Shown here in pieces: positions 27,714-35,512 of a DNA stretch of 46,215 nucleotides. Numbering within the stretch: the first letter of the stretch is position 1; the number at the start of each line of letters is the position of its first letter. Where the stretch lies: contig LJVB01000003.1 of NCBI GenBank assembly GCA_001304215.1, forward strand, positions 1 to 46,215, in the 5' to 3' direction. This DNA is from Acidithiobacillales bacterium SM1_46. GTDB taxonomy: Bacteria; Pseudomonadota; Gammaproteobacteria; Acidiferrobacterales; Sulfurifustaceae. The notes beneath the pieces were generated by a model. It worked only from the letters and a program-made list of their open reading frames with translations, searched no databases and had not been told where the DNA came from. The position numbers and the translations under genes were made by a program.

Positions 27714-28745
27714 ATGGACCTCACAACGCGCGCAACGGCGGCTTCGGATCCGCGCCCTGAAATTTCCGATAGCGCCAGGCCCGATAGACCGTACATCTCC
27801 TGTGTTGCGCCGGCCTACAACGAGGCGGCCAACATCGATCCGCTTGTGGCCGCTCTGGATCAACACTTGCGCCAGAGTGGATTGCCCTATGAGGTCATAG
27901 TCGTCGACGACGGCAGCCAGGATGGTACCGCCGAAGCAGTGATCCGCGCAGGCACAAGCTATCCGGTCCGACTTGTCCAGCTGTCACGCAACTTCGGCAG
28001 AGAGAACGCCATCATGGCGGGGTTGGACCACGCGGCGGGTGATGTCGTGATTCTGATCGACGCTGACCTGCAGCACCCGCCCAGCCTCATCACCGCGATG
28101 CTGGAACGTTGGCGCGAGGGCTACGACATGGTCTATGCGGTACATACTCATCGCGACGACACCTCGTTGAGTCGGCGCTGGGGAACCCGCATTTTCTACA
28201 AGATGCTCTCCGGACTGTCGCAGACAAAAGTCACATTCGACGCGAGCGACTATCGACTGATGGACCGGAAGGTAGTCGACGCCCTGCGCTCGCTTCCCGA
28301 GCGCAGCCGGTTCATCAAAGGTTTGTTTCCTTGGGTTGGGTTCAAGACTATTGGCGTTCCATTCTCCGTCGATGAGCGAACCGCTGGCCGGTCAAGCTTC
28401 AACCCGCGCAGGCTCGCGGCATTGGCGCTTACAGGAATTACGTCGTTTTCCGAACTCCCCTTGAGGATCTGGGGTCTCATCGGTGCAGTCGTTTCCGCGA
28501 TCTCGCTACTGTATGCGGTCTGGATTGTATTCGAAACGCTGGTCATCGGAGATACCGTCCCTGGCTGGGCGACGTTGGCCGCGGCTCTGATGTTCTTCGG
28601 AGGCGTACAGCTGCTGTCGATCGGCATCCTCGGCGAGTATATCGGGCGTATCTACAACGAAGTAAAACAGCGGCCCCTCTACCTCGTGGCCCGCAAGCAT
28701 GGTTTCGGAAGCAGAGGCGACGCGTCTGACGCTCCACGATCGTGA
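27714..28745 (+). CDS. GT2 polyprenyl-phosphate glycosyltransferase (ArnC/GtrB/DPM1-like)
   Basis: The 343-residue enzyme has a GT-A domain: 'ISCVAPAYNEAANIDPLVAA', 'EVIVVDDGSQDGTAEAV', 'LVQLSRNFGRENAIMAGLDH' and the metal-binding 'VILIDADLQHPP', followed by 'SDYRLMDRKVVDAL' and 'RSRFIKGLFPWVGF'. Two C-terminal membrane helices (about residues 240-305) anchor it. This group loads a sugar from a nucleotide onto undecaprenyl phosphate at the cytoplasmic face. GtrA starts inside its stop codon (GTGA overlap), a classic GtrA/GtrB arrangement. The sugar cannot be told from sequence. Confidence 0.93.
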   Translation: MDLTTRATAASDPRPEISDSARPDRPYISCVAPAYNEAANIDPLVAALDQHLRQSGLPYEVIVVDDGSQDGTAEAVIRAGTSYPVRLVQLSRNFGRENAIMAGLDHAAGDVVILIDADLQHPPSLITAMLERWREGYDMVYAVHTHRDDTSLSRRWGTRIFYKMLSGLSQTKVTFDASDYRLMDRKVVDALRSLPERSRFIKGLFPWVGFKTIGVPFSVDERTAGRSSFNPRRLAALALTGITSFSELPLRIWGLIGAVVSAISLLYAVWIVFETLVIGDTVPGWATLAAALMFFGGVQLLSIGILGEYIGRIYNEVKQRPLYLVARKHGFGSRGDASDAPRS

Positions 28746-29110
28746 TTCGACAGCTCTTCGCCTTCGGTATCGTTGGCACCCTTGCTGCAGCGGTTCATCT
28801 ATCCGGCGTGTTCCTGCTCGTGGAGCTCGGCCTGCATCCGCTCAGCGCAAATATCCTGGGATTCATGGCGGGGTTTCAGGTGAGTTACTTCGGCCATCGT
28901 TACTGGACATTCCGTGGCACCCAGGCGTCCCATCCAGTCGCTGCGTCACGCTTCCTGCTCACGGCGACTTCCAGCCTGGCGATGAACGAGGCGATGTTTT
29001 ACTTGTTGCTGCAGTTCACACCGCTCCCATATCTCGCGGCACTTACGCTGGTGCTCATTTGCGTTACTCCGATTACGTTCCTACTTGGTAAGTTCTGGGC
29101 TTTCCGCTAG
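28742..29110 (+). CDS. GtrA-family flippase
   Basis: The 122-residue protein has four membrane helices and the family signature 'LRFGIVG'-like 'QLFAFGIVGTLAAAVHLSGV', 'NILGFMAGFQVSYFGHRYWT' and the final 'ITFLLGKFWAFR'. GtrA proteins flip lipid-linked sugars across the inner membrane, usually beside a GtrB/DPM1-like GT2, as here. Translation starts at GTG 28742, overlapping the GT2 stop, which implies coupling. The last 30 bp overlap the 3' end of the convergent GT39 gene. Confidence 0.93.
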   Translation: MIRQLFAFGIVGTLAAAVHLSGVFLLVELGLHPLSANILGFMAGFQVSYFGHRYWTFRGTQASHPVAASRFLLTATSSLAMNEAMFYLLLQFTPLPYLAALTLVLICVTPITFLLGKFWAFR

Positions 29111-30823
29111 AGGAACCTGGCGATTGCTGAAGAGCGTCGTGTCACCGTGGGTCTTGACCAAGTACAGACGGTAGCGCGCGCGCAGCTCTTCGGACAGGTG
29201 GGTTGGGCCGACCACGAAAAGACGCCGTTCCGCGCGCGCCGCGCGTTCCAGCCAGTCGTCACGCACGATCCAGGCCTGCGCGCGGGGATCCTGCTCAAGA
29301 CCCAACCTGAACTCGCGCTTCCAGTTATCACGGGTCTGCGATGAGGATTCTGGCAGTTCGGCCACGACTACGATAGGACGGATTTGACCGAGATAGACCG
29401 GCAGGTCCTGATAGTATTCCTGATACGTTGCTACGACGTCTTCTGGCCGGATCATCGTTCGCAGCTCAAGAGCCAGCGGCTTGATGCTGTGTGGCGAGAT
29501 CTTGCCGACAACGTGGACGACGGCCATAACGAGCACGAAACCGCTCACCAACATTCCGCCCCAGGCAAGCCGGAGTCGCCGTAACTGTGCGACAGCGGCG
29601 ACAGCCAGCGCGCTCGTGAGCAAGAACGAGCCAATCCGAATAGCCTCCCGGCCGATACCAGAAATATCGGCGATCTTTCGCGGCAGGTGCGACGCGGCAA
29701 CGAACATGCCGATCCCGAACACAGTCGCGAGCGCACTGTAGAGAAATAGATGGACTCGTGCGGAACGCTGGGCGGCATGATCTTCAAGCAAGCTCGCAAG
29801 CAACGCGCCCGTCAGCACCGCTAGCGGGGGCACCAAAGGCAGAATGTAGCCAACAATCTTCGATTGGGGTATGGAGAAGAACCCGAGCACAAACAGCACC
29901 CAGATCAGCAAGTAGATGGTGGCGCCCTCCTGCTGCGGGGAACGACGAACAGCGCCAAGCGACCTTGCGAAGGCATGCCCCACGGCGAATGTCCATGGAA
30001 ACATCCCCATCAGCACAACCGGCAGATAGAACCAGACCGGGTTCGGATTGTTGTATCCTGAACCCGAGAACCGGGAGAAATGCTGGTAGACGAAGAAGAA
30101 GTGCAGGAAGTCCGGGTTGGCCCGTTGCGCCAGCGCGAACCACGGAATGGTGACGACAAGGTAAATCGCCATACCGCTGGGAAGGTACATCTGGGCGATC
30201 AGCTTCCAGTCCCGACGCAAGAGGATCCAGAGGCCAATGACGGCCATCGGGAACACGATGCCGATCAGTCCCTTGGTAAGGGTCGCAAGCGCGGCGCTCA
30301 GGTACGCCAACCACATGAGGTAGCGACGGCGTGGGTCGCCCCAGGGATGCAACGTCCCGAGCAGAAAACACGATAGCGCTGCGGTGATCAACACGGCAAC
30401 GGTCAGGTTCATGTCAGCATATTGGCTGGCGAGGAAGTAGAGGGGGCTGCTTGCCAGCACCGCTACTGAAAGCCACGCCGCGCGTGCGCCAAACACCCGC
30501 CGGCTGACGACGAATGTCAGGCCGCATCCGACAAGACCGAACAGGGCGGACACGAGACGGATGGACCACTCATGCACCCCAAAAACGCGGAGCGAAAAAC
30601 TGGATATCCAGTAGTAGAGCGGTGGTTTGTCCAGAAAGACAACACCGTTCACCCTAGGCGTAATGTAGTCACCGGTAATCAGCATCTCGCGAGCGACCTC
30701 CGCATAACGTCCTTCGTCCGGAACGTTTAGCGGCCGCATCCCAAGAAGAAAGACGAACCAAATCAGCAGCGCAAGCAGCGCAGCCCACGCCAAGCGCCTT
30801 TCGTTATAAGCATGCTCAGTCAT
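29081..30823 (-). CDS. GT39/ArnT-like membrane glycosyltransferase (glycan locus)
   Basis: The 580-residue protein has about twelve membrane helices and the ArnT/PMT first loop: 'LNVPDEGRYAEVAREMLITG' followed by 'VFLDKPPLYYWI'. These acidic residues and the DKPP segment are conserved in enzymes that use polyprenyl-phosphate sugars as donors. The deacetylase gene immediately upstream overlaps it by 8 bp, so the two are an operon. It converges on GT2-GtrA, which would supply its lipid-linked donor. ArnT itself adds Ara4N to lipid A; here donor and acceptor are unknown, and the rest of the Arn pathway is not in the window. Confidence 0.9.
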   Translation of the reverse strand: MTEHAYNERRLAWAALLALLIWFVFLLGMRPLNVPDEGRYAEVAREMLITGDYITPRVNGVVFLDKPPLYYWISSFSLRVFGVHEWSIRLVSALFGLVGCGLTFVVSRRVFGARAAWLSVAVLASSPLYFLASQYADMNLTVAVLITAALSCFLLGTLHPWGDPRRRYLMWLAYLSAALATLTKGLIGIVFPMAVIGLWILLRRDWKLIAQMYLPSGMAIYLVVTIPWFALAQRANPDFLHFFFVYQHFSRFSGSGYNNPNPVWFYLPVVLMGMFPWTFAVGHAFARSLGAVRRSPQQEGATIYLLIWVLFVLGFFSIPQSKIVGYILPLVPPLAVLTGALLASLLEDHAAQRSARVHLFLYSALATVFGIGMFVAASHLPRKIADISGIGREAIRIGSFLLTSALAVAAVAQLRRLRLAWGGMLVSGFVLVMAVVHVVGKISPHSIKPLALELRTMIRPEDVVATYQEYYQDLPVYLGQIRPIVVVAELPESSSQTRDNWKREFRLGLEQDPRAQAWIVRDDWLERAARAERRLFVVGPTHLSEELRARYRLYLVKTHGDTTLFSNRQVPLAESPELTK

Positions 30824-31697
30824 GTCGGTCGTTCCCTGAAAACACGTTCGTGCCGGCGCCAGACCGGTCGCGGAATCTGCCTGGTCGCACGGACGCGCGC
30901 TCGCAATCGGCAGTGAAGGTGTCGCTGTTCAAGTATGCATACTCGCGACTACGCGCCGCTCCGATCGGATCCGCAGCGGTCGTGTCGGTGCGCGCGGGAT
31001 GACACATGATCAGGTCCGAAGCTTCGACCTGCGACAACCACGCGCGCATGAGCCCGGGGAAGTCTGCATCTGGCGAGAAATCGTAGATTCCGCCGAAGCG
31101 CCTGTTGTGGGGAATCCGTTCCGCGAGCAGGGCCGCCTCCAAACGCCCCGCCCCGAGCGCCGCCACGACGCGTGCCTTGAATTTGGCACTGCGGCTGTGA
31201 ATCACGCGCCGCACGTTCCGGACGTAACAGCTCCGATCAGCGAGGCGCTTTCGATAAACGTCCAACAGCGCATCACGAACGACGGGTAATTGGTGAACAT
31301 GGCGATGACCGTCGACAAAGTCGGGAAGCGCACCAAATCCATCAACGAAGCGGTCCAGTTGACGCTCAATCTCGACCGCAATCTGTTGACGGTCGAGCCG
31401 GCGCAGCTGCGACCGGAGAATCAGCATCGGCAGCGTTGGGTAGCTACCTAGTGCGGATCGATAGCCGGGATCATGATGTAACATCTCGTCGGCAATCAGA
31501 TTGAGATGGAGCCCAACATCGACACGCTTGCCACGGTGACGCAGTTCGGCCGCATGCGTGCGCCAATGAACAGAGGTAACGAGGCAGCTTACGGCTCCCA
31601 ATCGCCCTTGATCGACGAGGTCGACAATTGCTCTGGAAACCGGATCGCTTAGCGCGAAATCATCCGCGCAAAGGACAAAGCGTCGCACAGACGGCAC
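30816..31697 (-). CDS. ChbG/HpnK-family (YdjC-like) carbohydrate deacetylase
   Basis: The 293-residue cytoplasmic protein starts 'RRFVLCADDFALSDPVSRAI', the family metal-binding Asp-Asp. 'VDVGLHLNL' and 'FVDGHRHVHQLPVVRDAL' follow, with further metal and catalytic histidines, then 'SDLIMCHPARTD'. Known members deacetylate chitobiose (ChbG) or N-acetylglucosaminyl hopanoid (HpnK). Here it probably acts on an N-acetylated sugar or lipid-linked sugar handled by the overlapping GT39 gene. It is the first gene of that pair, preceded by a 190-bp AT-richer gap carrying a direct repeat. Confidence 0.9.
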   Translation of the reverse strand: MPSVRRFVLCADDFALSDPVSRAIVDLVDQGRLGAVSCLVTSVHWRTHAAELRHRGKRVDVGLHLNLIADEMLHHDPGYRSALGSYPTLPMLILRSQLRRLDRQQIAVEIERQLDRFVDGFGALPDFVDGHRHVHQLPVVRDALLDVYRKRLADRSCYVRNVRRVIHSRSAKFKARVVAALGAGRLEAALLAERIPHNRRFGGIYDFSPDADFPGLMRAWLSQVEASDLIMCHPARTDTTAADPIGAARSREYAYLNSDTFTADCERASVRPGRFRDRSGAGTNVFSGNDRHD

Positions 31698-31758
31698 TCC
31701 AAGTTGGCGAAATCAAGCGAGCTCACGCCACACTCATCAATGTGAAACAAGCGCGAGA

Positions 31759-31832
31759 AGGATTTGCAAAATGCATCTGCGTCACTCTAGCCGCTGCATC
31801 TTAGGCATTGCTTAACAAACAGGATTTGCAAA
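31759..31832. repeat. 12-bp direct repeat AGGATTTGCAAA upstream of the deacetylase gene
   Basis: AGGATTTGCAAA occurs at 31759-31770 and again at 31821-31832, 62 bp apart, in the gap before the ChbG-like gene. TGCATCT also occurs twice between them. The gap is AT-richer than its surroundings and holds no gene. Regulatory binding sites are one possibility; a small duplication is another. Confidence 0.55.
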
Positions 31833-31886
31833 GGAAAAGCGTTGGAGCGCATGGATACCCCACCTGGCCGGATGCAAGGCAGCGGC

Positions 31887-32459
31887 TCAATGACGATAGA
31901 GAACGTAGGCAGCGATCAGGGCGTATGCGACCAGCGTACCGAGCAGGTTCCACTGGCCGTTATTGCGTACCAGCACTTCCCAGCTGAAGAACCGCAGGTT
32001 CGGGTCCGTGACTCGCGAGAGCGTCGGCAAGAAGCGATTGGTTCGCCGGCAATACGCTAGGTACGGCTCGCCAAGCAGTGGATCAAGACGCCGCTCTTCA
32101 CGCGCCACACGGTTGTACATATAGAAGTAATAAATTACCGCGAATGCGCCGGCGATGTACGGATTGCCAGGCAGCAACACGATGCCGAGCATCATCACGA
32201 AGCGCCCGAGGTACATGGGGTTGCGCACCAGCACGTAAGGTCCACGCGCCGTGAGCATGTCGTTCTTTACCAGCGCGGCAAATGCCCACACCTGAACGAG
32301 CTCGCCCGCGAGCGAAATAGCGAGCGCCGGCCAAAGCCACTCGCGGCGCGCGTGATAGACAATGAGCGCCAGCAACGCGACCGCCAGCACATAGCGCAAT
32401 CGCAGAAATACGCGGCGCACCCCAGGATGGTTGAAGAACTTGTTGACGGACTCGAGCAC
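31887..32459 (-). CDS. Isoprenylcysteine carboxyl methyltransferase-like membrane protein
   Basis: The 190-residue protein has four to five hydrophobic segments and the ICMT/PEMT signature 'LTARGPYVLVRNPMYLGRFV' followed by 'NRVAREERRLDPLLGEPYLA'. These bind SAM and the substrate in the superfamily. Bacterial members methylate unknown lipids or proteins; bacteria lack CAAX prenylation, so the name reflects homology only. It is the same strand as dgkA, 89 bp downstream of it. Confidence 0.85.
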   Translation of the reverse strand: MLESVNKFFNHPGVRRVFLRLRYVLAVALLALIVYHARREWLWPALAISLAGELVQVWAFAALVKNDMLTARGPYVLVRNPMYLGRFVMMLGIVLLPGNPYIAGAFAVIYYFYMYNRVAREERRLDPLLGEPYLAYCRRTNRFLPTLSRVTDPNLRFFSWEVLVRNNGQWNLLGTLVAYALIAAYVLYRH

Positions 32460-32548
32460 GCAACGACCCGGAAGGCAAAGAGGCAGCGATTATAAGCGGA
32501 TCGTGCCTGCACTCCCAGCGAAGTGCCTGCGGCGGTGCCAGAGCGCTT

Positions 32549-32935
32549 CTACAGGTAGCGCGGCACCAGGATGGACGCCCACACGAACACTACCAGCAGC
32601 AGCGACAGCAGCACCGCCGCCGACCCCATGTCCTTGGCGCGACCGGAAAGCTCGTGGCGCTCCTTGCCGATGCGGTCAACCGTCGCCTCGACGGAGCTGT
32701 TGAGCAGCTCAATAATTGGCACCAGCACCAGGCTCCCCACCAGCAGACTGCGCTCGACCCCGTCCGCGCCAAGCCACCACCCGAGCGGCGCGAGAATGAA
32801 AAACACAATGATTTCTTGCCGAAACGCCGCCTCATGATTCATTGCGGCGCTGAAACCCCTTGCTGAATGAGCTCCCGCGCGTGGGATACGCGCGACGTCG
32901 CGGGCACTGTCGAGCAGCTTGCGACCCAAACCCAT
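32549..32935 (-). CDS. dgkA: Diacylglycerol kinase DgkA
   Basis: The 128-residue membrane enzyme phosphorylates diacylglycerol to phosphatidate. The family core is present: 'ARGFSAAMNHEAAFRQEIIV', 'VPIIELLNSSVEATVDRIG' with the catalytic Glu, and 'HELSGRAKDMGSAAVLLSLL'. Three membrane helices fit the trimeric DgkA fold. It lies 51 bp after gcvPB on the same strand and may be reached by the glycine operon transcript. Confidence 0.95.
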   Translation of the reverse strand: MGLGRKLLDSARDVARIPRAGAHSARGFSAAMNHEAAFRQEIIVFFILAPLGWWLGADGVERSLLVGSLVLVPIIELLNSSVEATVDRIGKERHELSGRAKDMGSAAVLLSLLLVVFVWASILVPRYL

Positions 32936-32986
32936 GTGTTGCTTCCCTTTCCCCCAGCTTTGCGTAGGGCGGCGACGCGACTACTG

Positions 32987-34432
32987 CTACGGCTTCCAGG
33001 TAAGGTCGAGCTCGCGTGCCGCCCGCACGTCATCGAGGCGCTTCACCGGCATGGTGTGCGGCGCGCCCTTCACGACGTCCGGGCTCTCGCGCGCCTCGCG
33101 CAGGATTTCCTCCATCGTGGCGATAAAGCGGTCGAGCTCTTCCTTCGGCTCGGTTTCGGTCGGCTCGATCAGGTGGCACTCTGGCACGAGCAGGGGGAAA
33201 TAAGTGGTCGGCGCGTGGAAACCCTTGTCGAGCAGGCGCTTGGCGAAATCCATGGCCGTAACACCCGCCTCGTCCTTGAGCTTCTTCAGCGTCAGCACGA
33301 ACTCGTGTGTGGCGCGACGGTTTGGAAAGGCCATGTCGAAGCCACGACGCTTCAGCTCGACCATGATGTAGTTGGCGTTCAACGTCGAGTATTCTGCGAC
33401 CCGGTGCATGCCCTCGCGCCCCAGCAGCCGTGCGTACACATAGGCGCGCAGTAACACGCCGGCGTTACCCATATTGGCGCTGAGCCGCCCGATTGTCTGC
33501 GGACGCGTCTTCTCCGTTTCCCAGAAGTACTTGTCCTGGATGCGTCCCACCATTGGCACCGGCAGGAATGGCACCAGCCGATCATTCGCGGCCACCGGCC
33601 CGGCTCCCGGGCCACCGCCACCATGCGGCGTCGAAAACGTCTTGTGCAGATTCATGTGAATCACGTCGAACCCCATGTCACCCGGCTTCACGCGTCCGAG
33701 AATGGCGTTCAGGTTTGCGCCATCGTAATAAAGCAATCCGCCGGCGGTGTGTACGATCTTCGCGATTTCCTGGATCTTGCGTTCGAACACACCGAGCGTG
33801 GACGGGTTGGTGAGCATGAGCCCCGCGGTTTGCGGACCGACCGCGGCCTGGAGCGCCGCGATTTCCACATCACCGTTGGCGTCGGTTGGAATCTCGCGCA
33901 CCGTGTAGCCGCACATCACCGCGGTCGCCGGGTTAGTGCCGTGCGCGGCATCCGGCACCAGGATTTCGGTGCGCGCCCTGTCGTCGCGCGACTCGTGATA
34001 GGAGCGGATCATCGCCACACCGGCAAACTCACCCTGCGCGCCGGCAAGCGGTGTGAGCGACACGCCCTTCATGCCGGTGACGTCCTTCAGCATCTCCTGC
34101 AGCTCGTACATGCAGGCGAGAAACCCCTGCCCGGTGGATTCCGGCGCGTGCGGATGGCGTCCGAGCAATTGCGGCAGCATCGCGAGTTTGTTGCACGCCC
34201 GCGGGTTGTACTTCATGGTGCAGGAGCCGAGGGGATAGAAGTGCGTGTCGATCGAGAAGTTCTTCTGCGATAGACGCGTGAAATGCCGCACCGCCTGCAG
34301 CTCGGACACCTCCGGCAGCAACGGACGTTTGCTTCGGCGCAGCTTGTCCGGAATGTCCTTCAGTTCGCTCTTCGCGAGCGGGGCTTGCGAGTAGTTGCGT
34401 CGGCCCGATTGAGAATGTTCGAAGATGAGCAT
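32987..34432 (-). CDS. gcvPB: Glycine dehydrogenase (decarboxylating) subunit 2, P-protein beta
   Basis: The 481-residue subunit carries the PLP site of the glycine cleavage P-protein; the conserved lysine lies in '[20 protein letters not shown]'. '[20 protein letters not shown]' and '[20 protein letters not shown]' are also typical. With GcvPA it decarboxylates glycine and passes the aminomethyl group to the lipoyl arm of GcvH. In most operons of the split form gcvPA and gcvPB are adjacent; here two thiol peroxidase genes separate them. Confidence 0.97.
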   Translation of the reverse strand: MLIFEHSQSGRRNYSQAPLAKSELKDIPDKLRRSKRPLLPEVSELQAVRHFTRLSQKNFSIDTHFYPLGSCTMKYNPRACNKLAMLPQLLGRHPHAPESTGQGFLACMYELQEMLKDVTGMKGVSLTPLAGAQGEFAGVAMIRSYHESRDDRARTEILVPDAAHGTNPATAVMCGYTVREIPTDANGDVEIAALQAAVGPQTAGLMLTNPSTLGVFERKIQEIAKIVHTAGGLLYYDGANLNAILGRVKPGDMGFDVIHMNLHKTFSTPHGGGGPGAGPVAANDRLVPFLPVPMVGRIQDKYFWETEKTRPQTIGRLSANMGNAGVLLRAYVYARLLGREGMHRVAEYSTLNANYIMVELKRRGFDMAFPNRRATHEFVLTLKKLKDEAGVTAMDFAKRLLDKGFHAPTTYFPLLVPECHLIEPTETEPKEELDRFIATMEEILREARESPDVVKGAPHTMPVKRLDDVRAARELDLTWKP

Positions 34433-34468
34433 GCCCGGACTCTCTTGGTTATTTCTTTCTGACTGTGG

Positions 34469-34969
34469 CTACTTGAGCGCCGCCAACGCGGCCTCGTAAT
34501 TCGGCTCCTGCCGGATCTCCGGCACGAGCTCGGTGTGCACGACCCTGTCGTTCTCGTCGATGACCACGATGGCGCGCGCCGTGATGCCCCGATACAGACC
34601 ATCGAGCAGCAATACCCCATAGTCCTTGGCAAAGTTGCGATCCCGCATCATCGAGAGCGTCCTCACGTTGTGTGTGTTCTCGACATTGCAGAAGTGCTGT
34701 TGCGCGAACGGCAGGTCCGCCGAAACCATAATGATGGCGACGTCCGGATGCTTTGCCGCGTGCTCGTTGAACTTGCGCGTCGACAACGCACAGGTCGGCG
34801 TATCGATGCTCGGAAAGATATTGAGCAGCTTTTTCTTGCCCTTGAAGTCGGCGAGCGACACATCTTTCAGATTCGCGTCGGTGAGGCGAAAATCCGGCGC
34901 CCGGCTGCCGACCGTGGGCAGCTCGCCAATGGTGTGCACCGGATTACCGCGATGCGTGATGTTGGCCAT
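34469..34969 (-). CDS. tpx: Thiol peroxidase Tpx, canonical copy
   Basis: The 166-residue atypical 2-Cys peroxiredoxin reduces peroxides with thioredoxin. The active site 'FPSIDTPTCALSTRKF' has Pro53, Thr57 and peroxidatic Cys60; the resolving Cys94 is in 'QQHFCNVENT', and Arg132 completes the site. All key residues of E. coli Tpx are present. A very strong AGGAGG lies before the ATG. It sits inside the glycine cleavage operon, 36 bp before gcvPB and 22 bp after its own paralogue, on the same strand. Confidence 0.96.
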   Translation of the reverse strand: MANITHRGNPVHTIGELPTVGSRAPDFRLTDANLKDVSLADFKGKKKLLNIFPSIDTPTCALSTRKFNEHAAKHPDVAIIMVSADLPFAQQHFCNVENTHNVRTLSMMRDRNFAKDYGVLLLDGLYRGITARAIVVIDENDRVVHTELVPEIRQEPNYEAALAALK

Positions 34970-34991
34970 GAGGAACCTCCTGCGAACCGCG

Positions 34992-35492
34992 CTACTTGAG
35001 TGCCGCGAACGCCTTGTCGTAGTCCGGCTCGGCGGTGATCTCGGGGCCGAGCTGCGTGTAGAGCACCTTGTCGTTCTCGTCGAGGACTAGCGTGGAGCGC
35101 GCAGTAAGGCCGGCGATCGGGCTGTCGGTCAGCAACACGCCGTAATCCTTGGCGAAGTGCCGGTCACGCATCATCGAAAGCGTCACGACGTTCTTGAGGT
35201 TCTCGCCGGTGCAAAAGCGCGCCTGGGCAAACGGAAGATCGGCGGTTACCACCAGCACCACCACGTCCGGGCGATTCTTCGCGAAATCGTTAAAGCGCTT
35301 GGTGGCGTCGGCACAGGTACCGGTATCGAGGGAATGCGCGATGCTGAGCAGTTTCTTCTTGCCCTTGAAGTTCGCCAGCGTCACGTCCGACAGGTCGCTG
35401 GCAGTGAGCTTGAAATCGGGTGCCTTGCTGCCGACCTTCGGCAGGTCGCCGCTGGTGTGAGCGGGGGTTCCTTTGAAAAGAACATCGGCCAT
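34992..35492 (-). CDS. tpx: Thiol peroxidase Tpx, divergent paralogue
   Basis: This 166-residue protein is collinear and the same length as its neighbour, so the pair arose by tandem duplication or paired gain. Cys60, Thr57, Cys94 and Arg132 are kept, but the conserved proline of the PxxxTxxC active site is His53 ('AHSLDTGTCADATKRF'). It should still form the Cys60-Cys94 disulfide; altered peroxide reactivity or specificity is an inference. The track ORF to 36155 is read-through antisense of gcvPA; ATG 35492 follows an AGGAG site and matches the Tpx start. It lies 20 bp after gcvPA. Confidence 0.95.
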   Translation of the reverse strand: MADVLFKGTPAHTSGDLPKVGSKAPDFKLTASDLSDVTLANFKGKKKLLSIAHSLDTGTCADATKRFNDFAKNRPDVVVLVVTADLPFAQARFCTGENLKNVVTLSMMRDRHFAKDYGVLLTDSPIAGLTARSTLVLDENDKVLYTQLGPEITAEPDYDKAFAALK

Positions 35493-35512
35493 GGCTTGGT
35501 CTCCTGGTGAAT

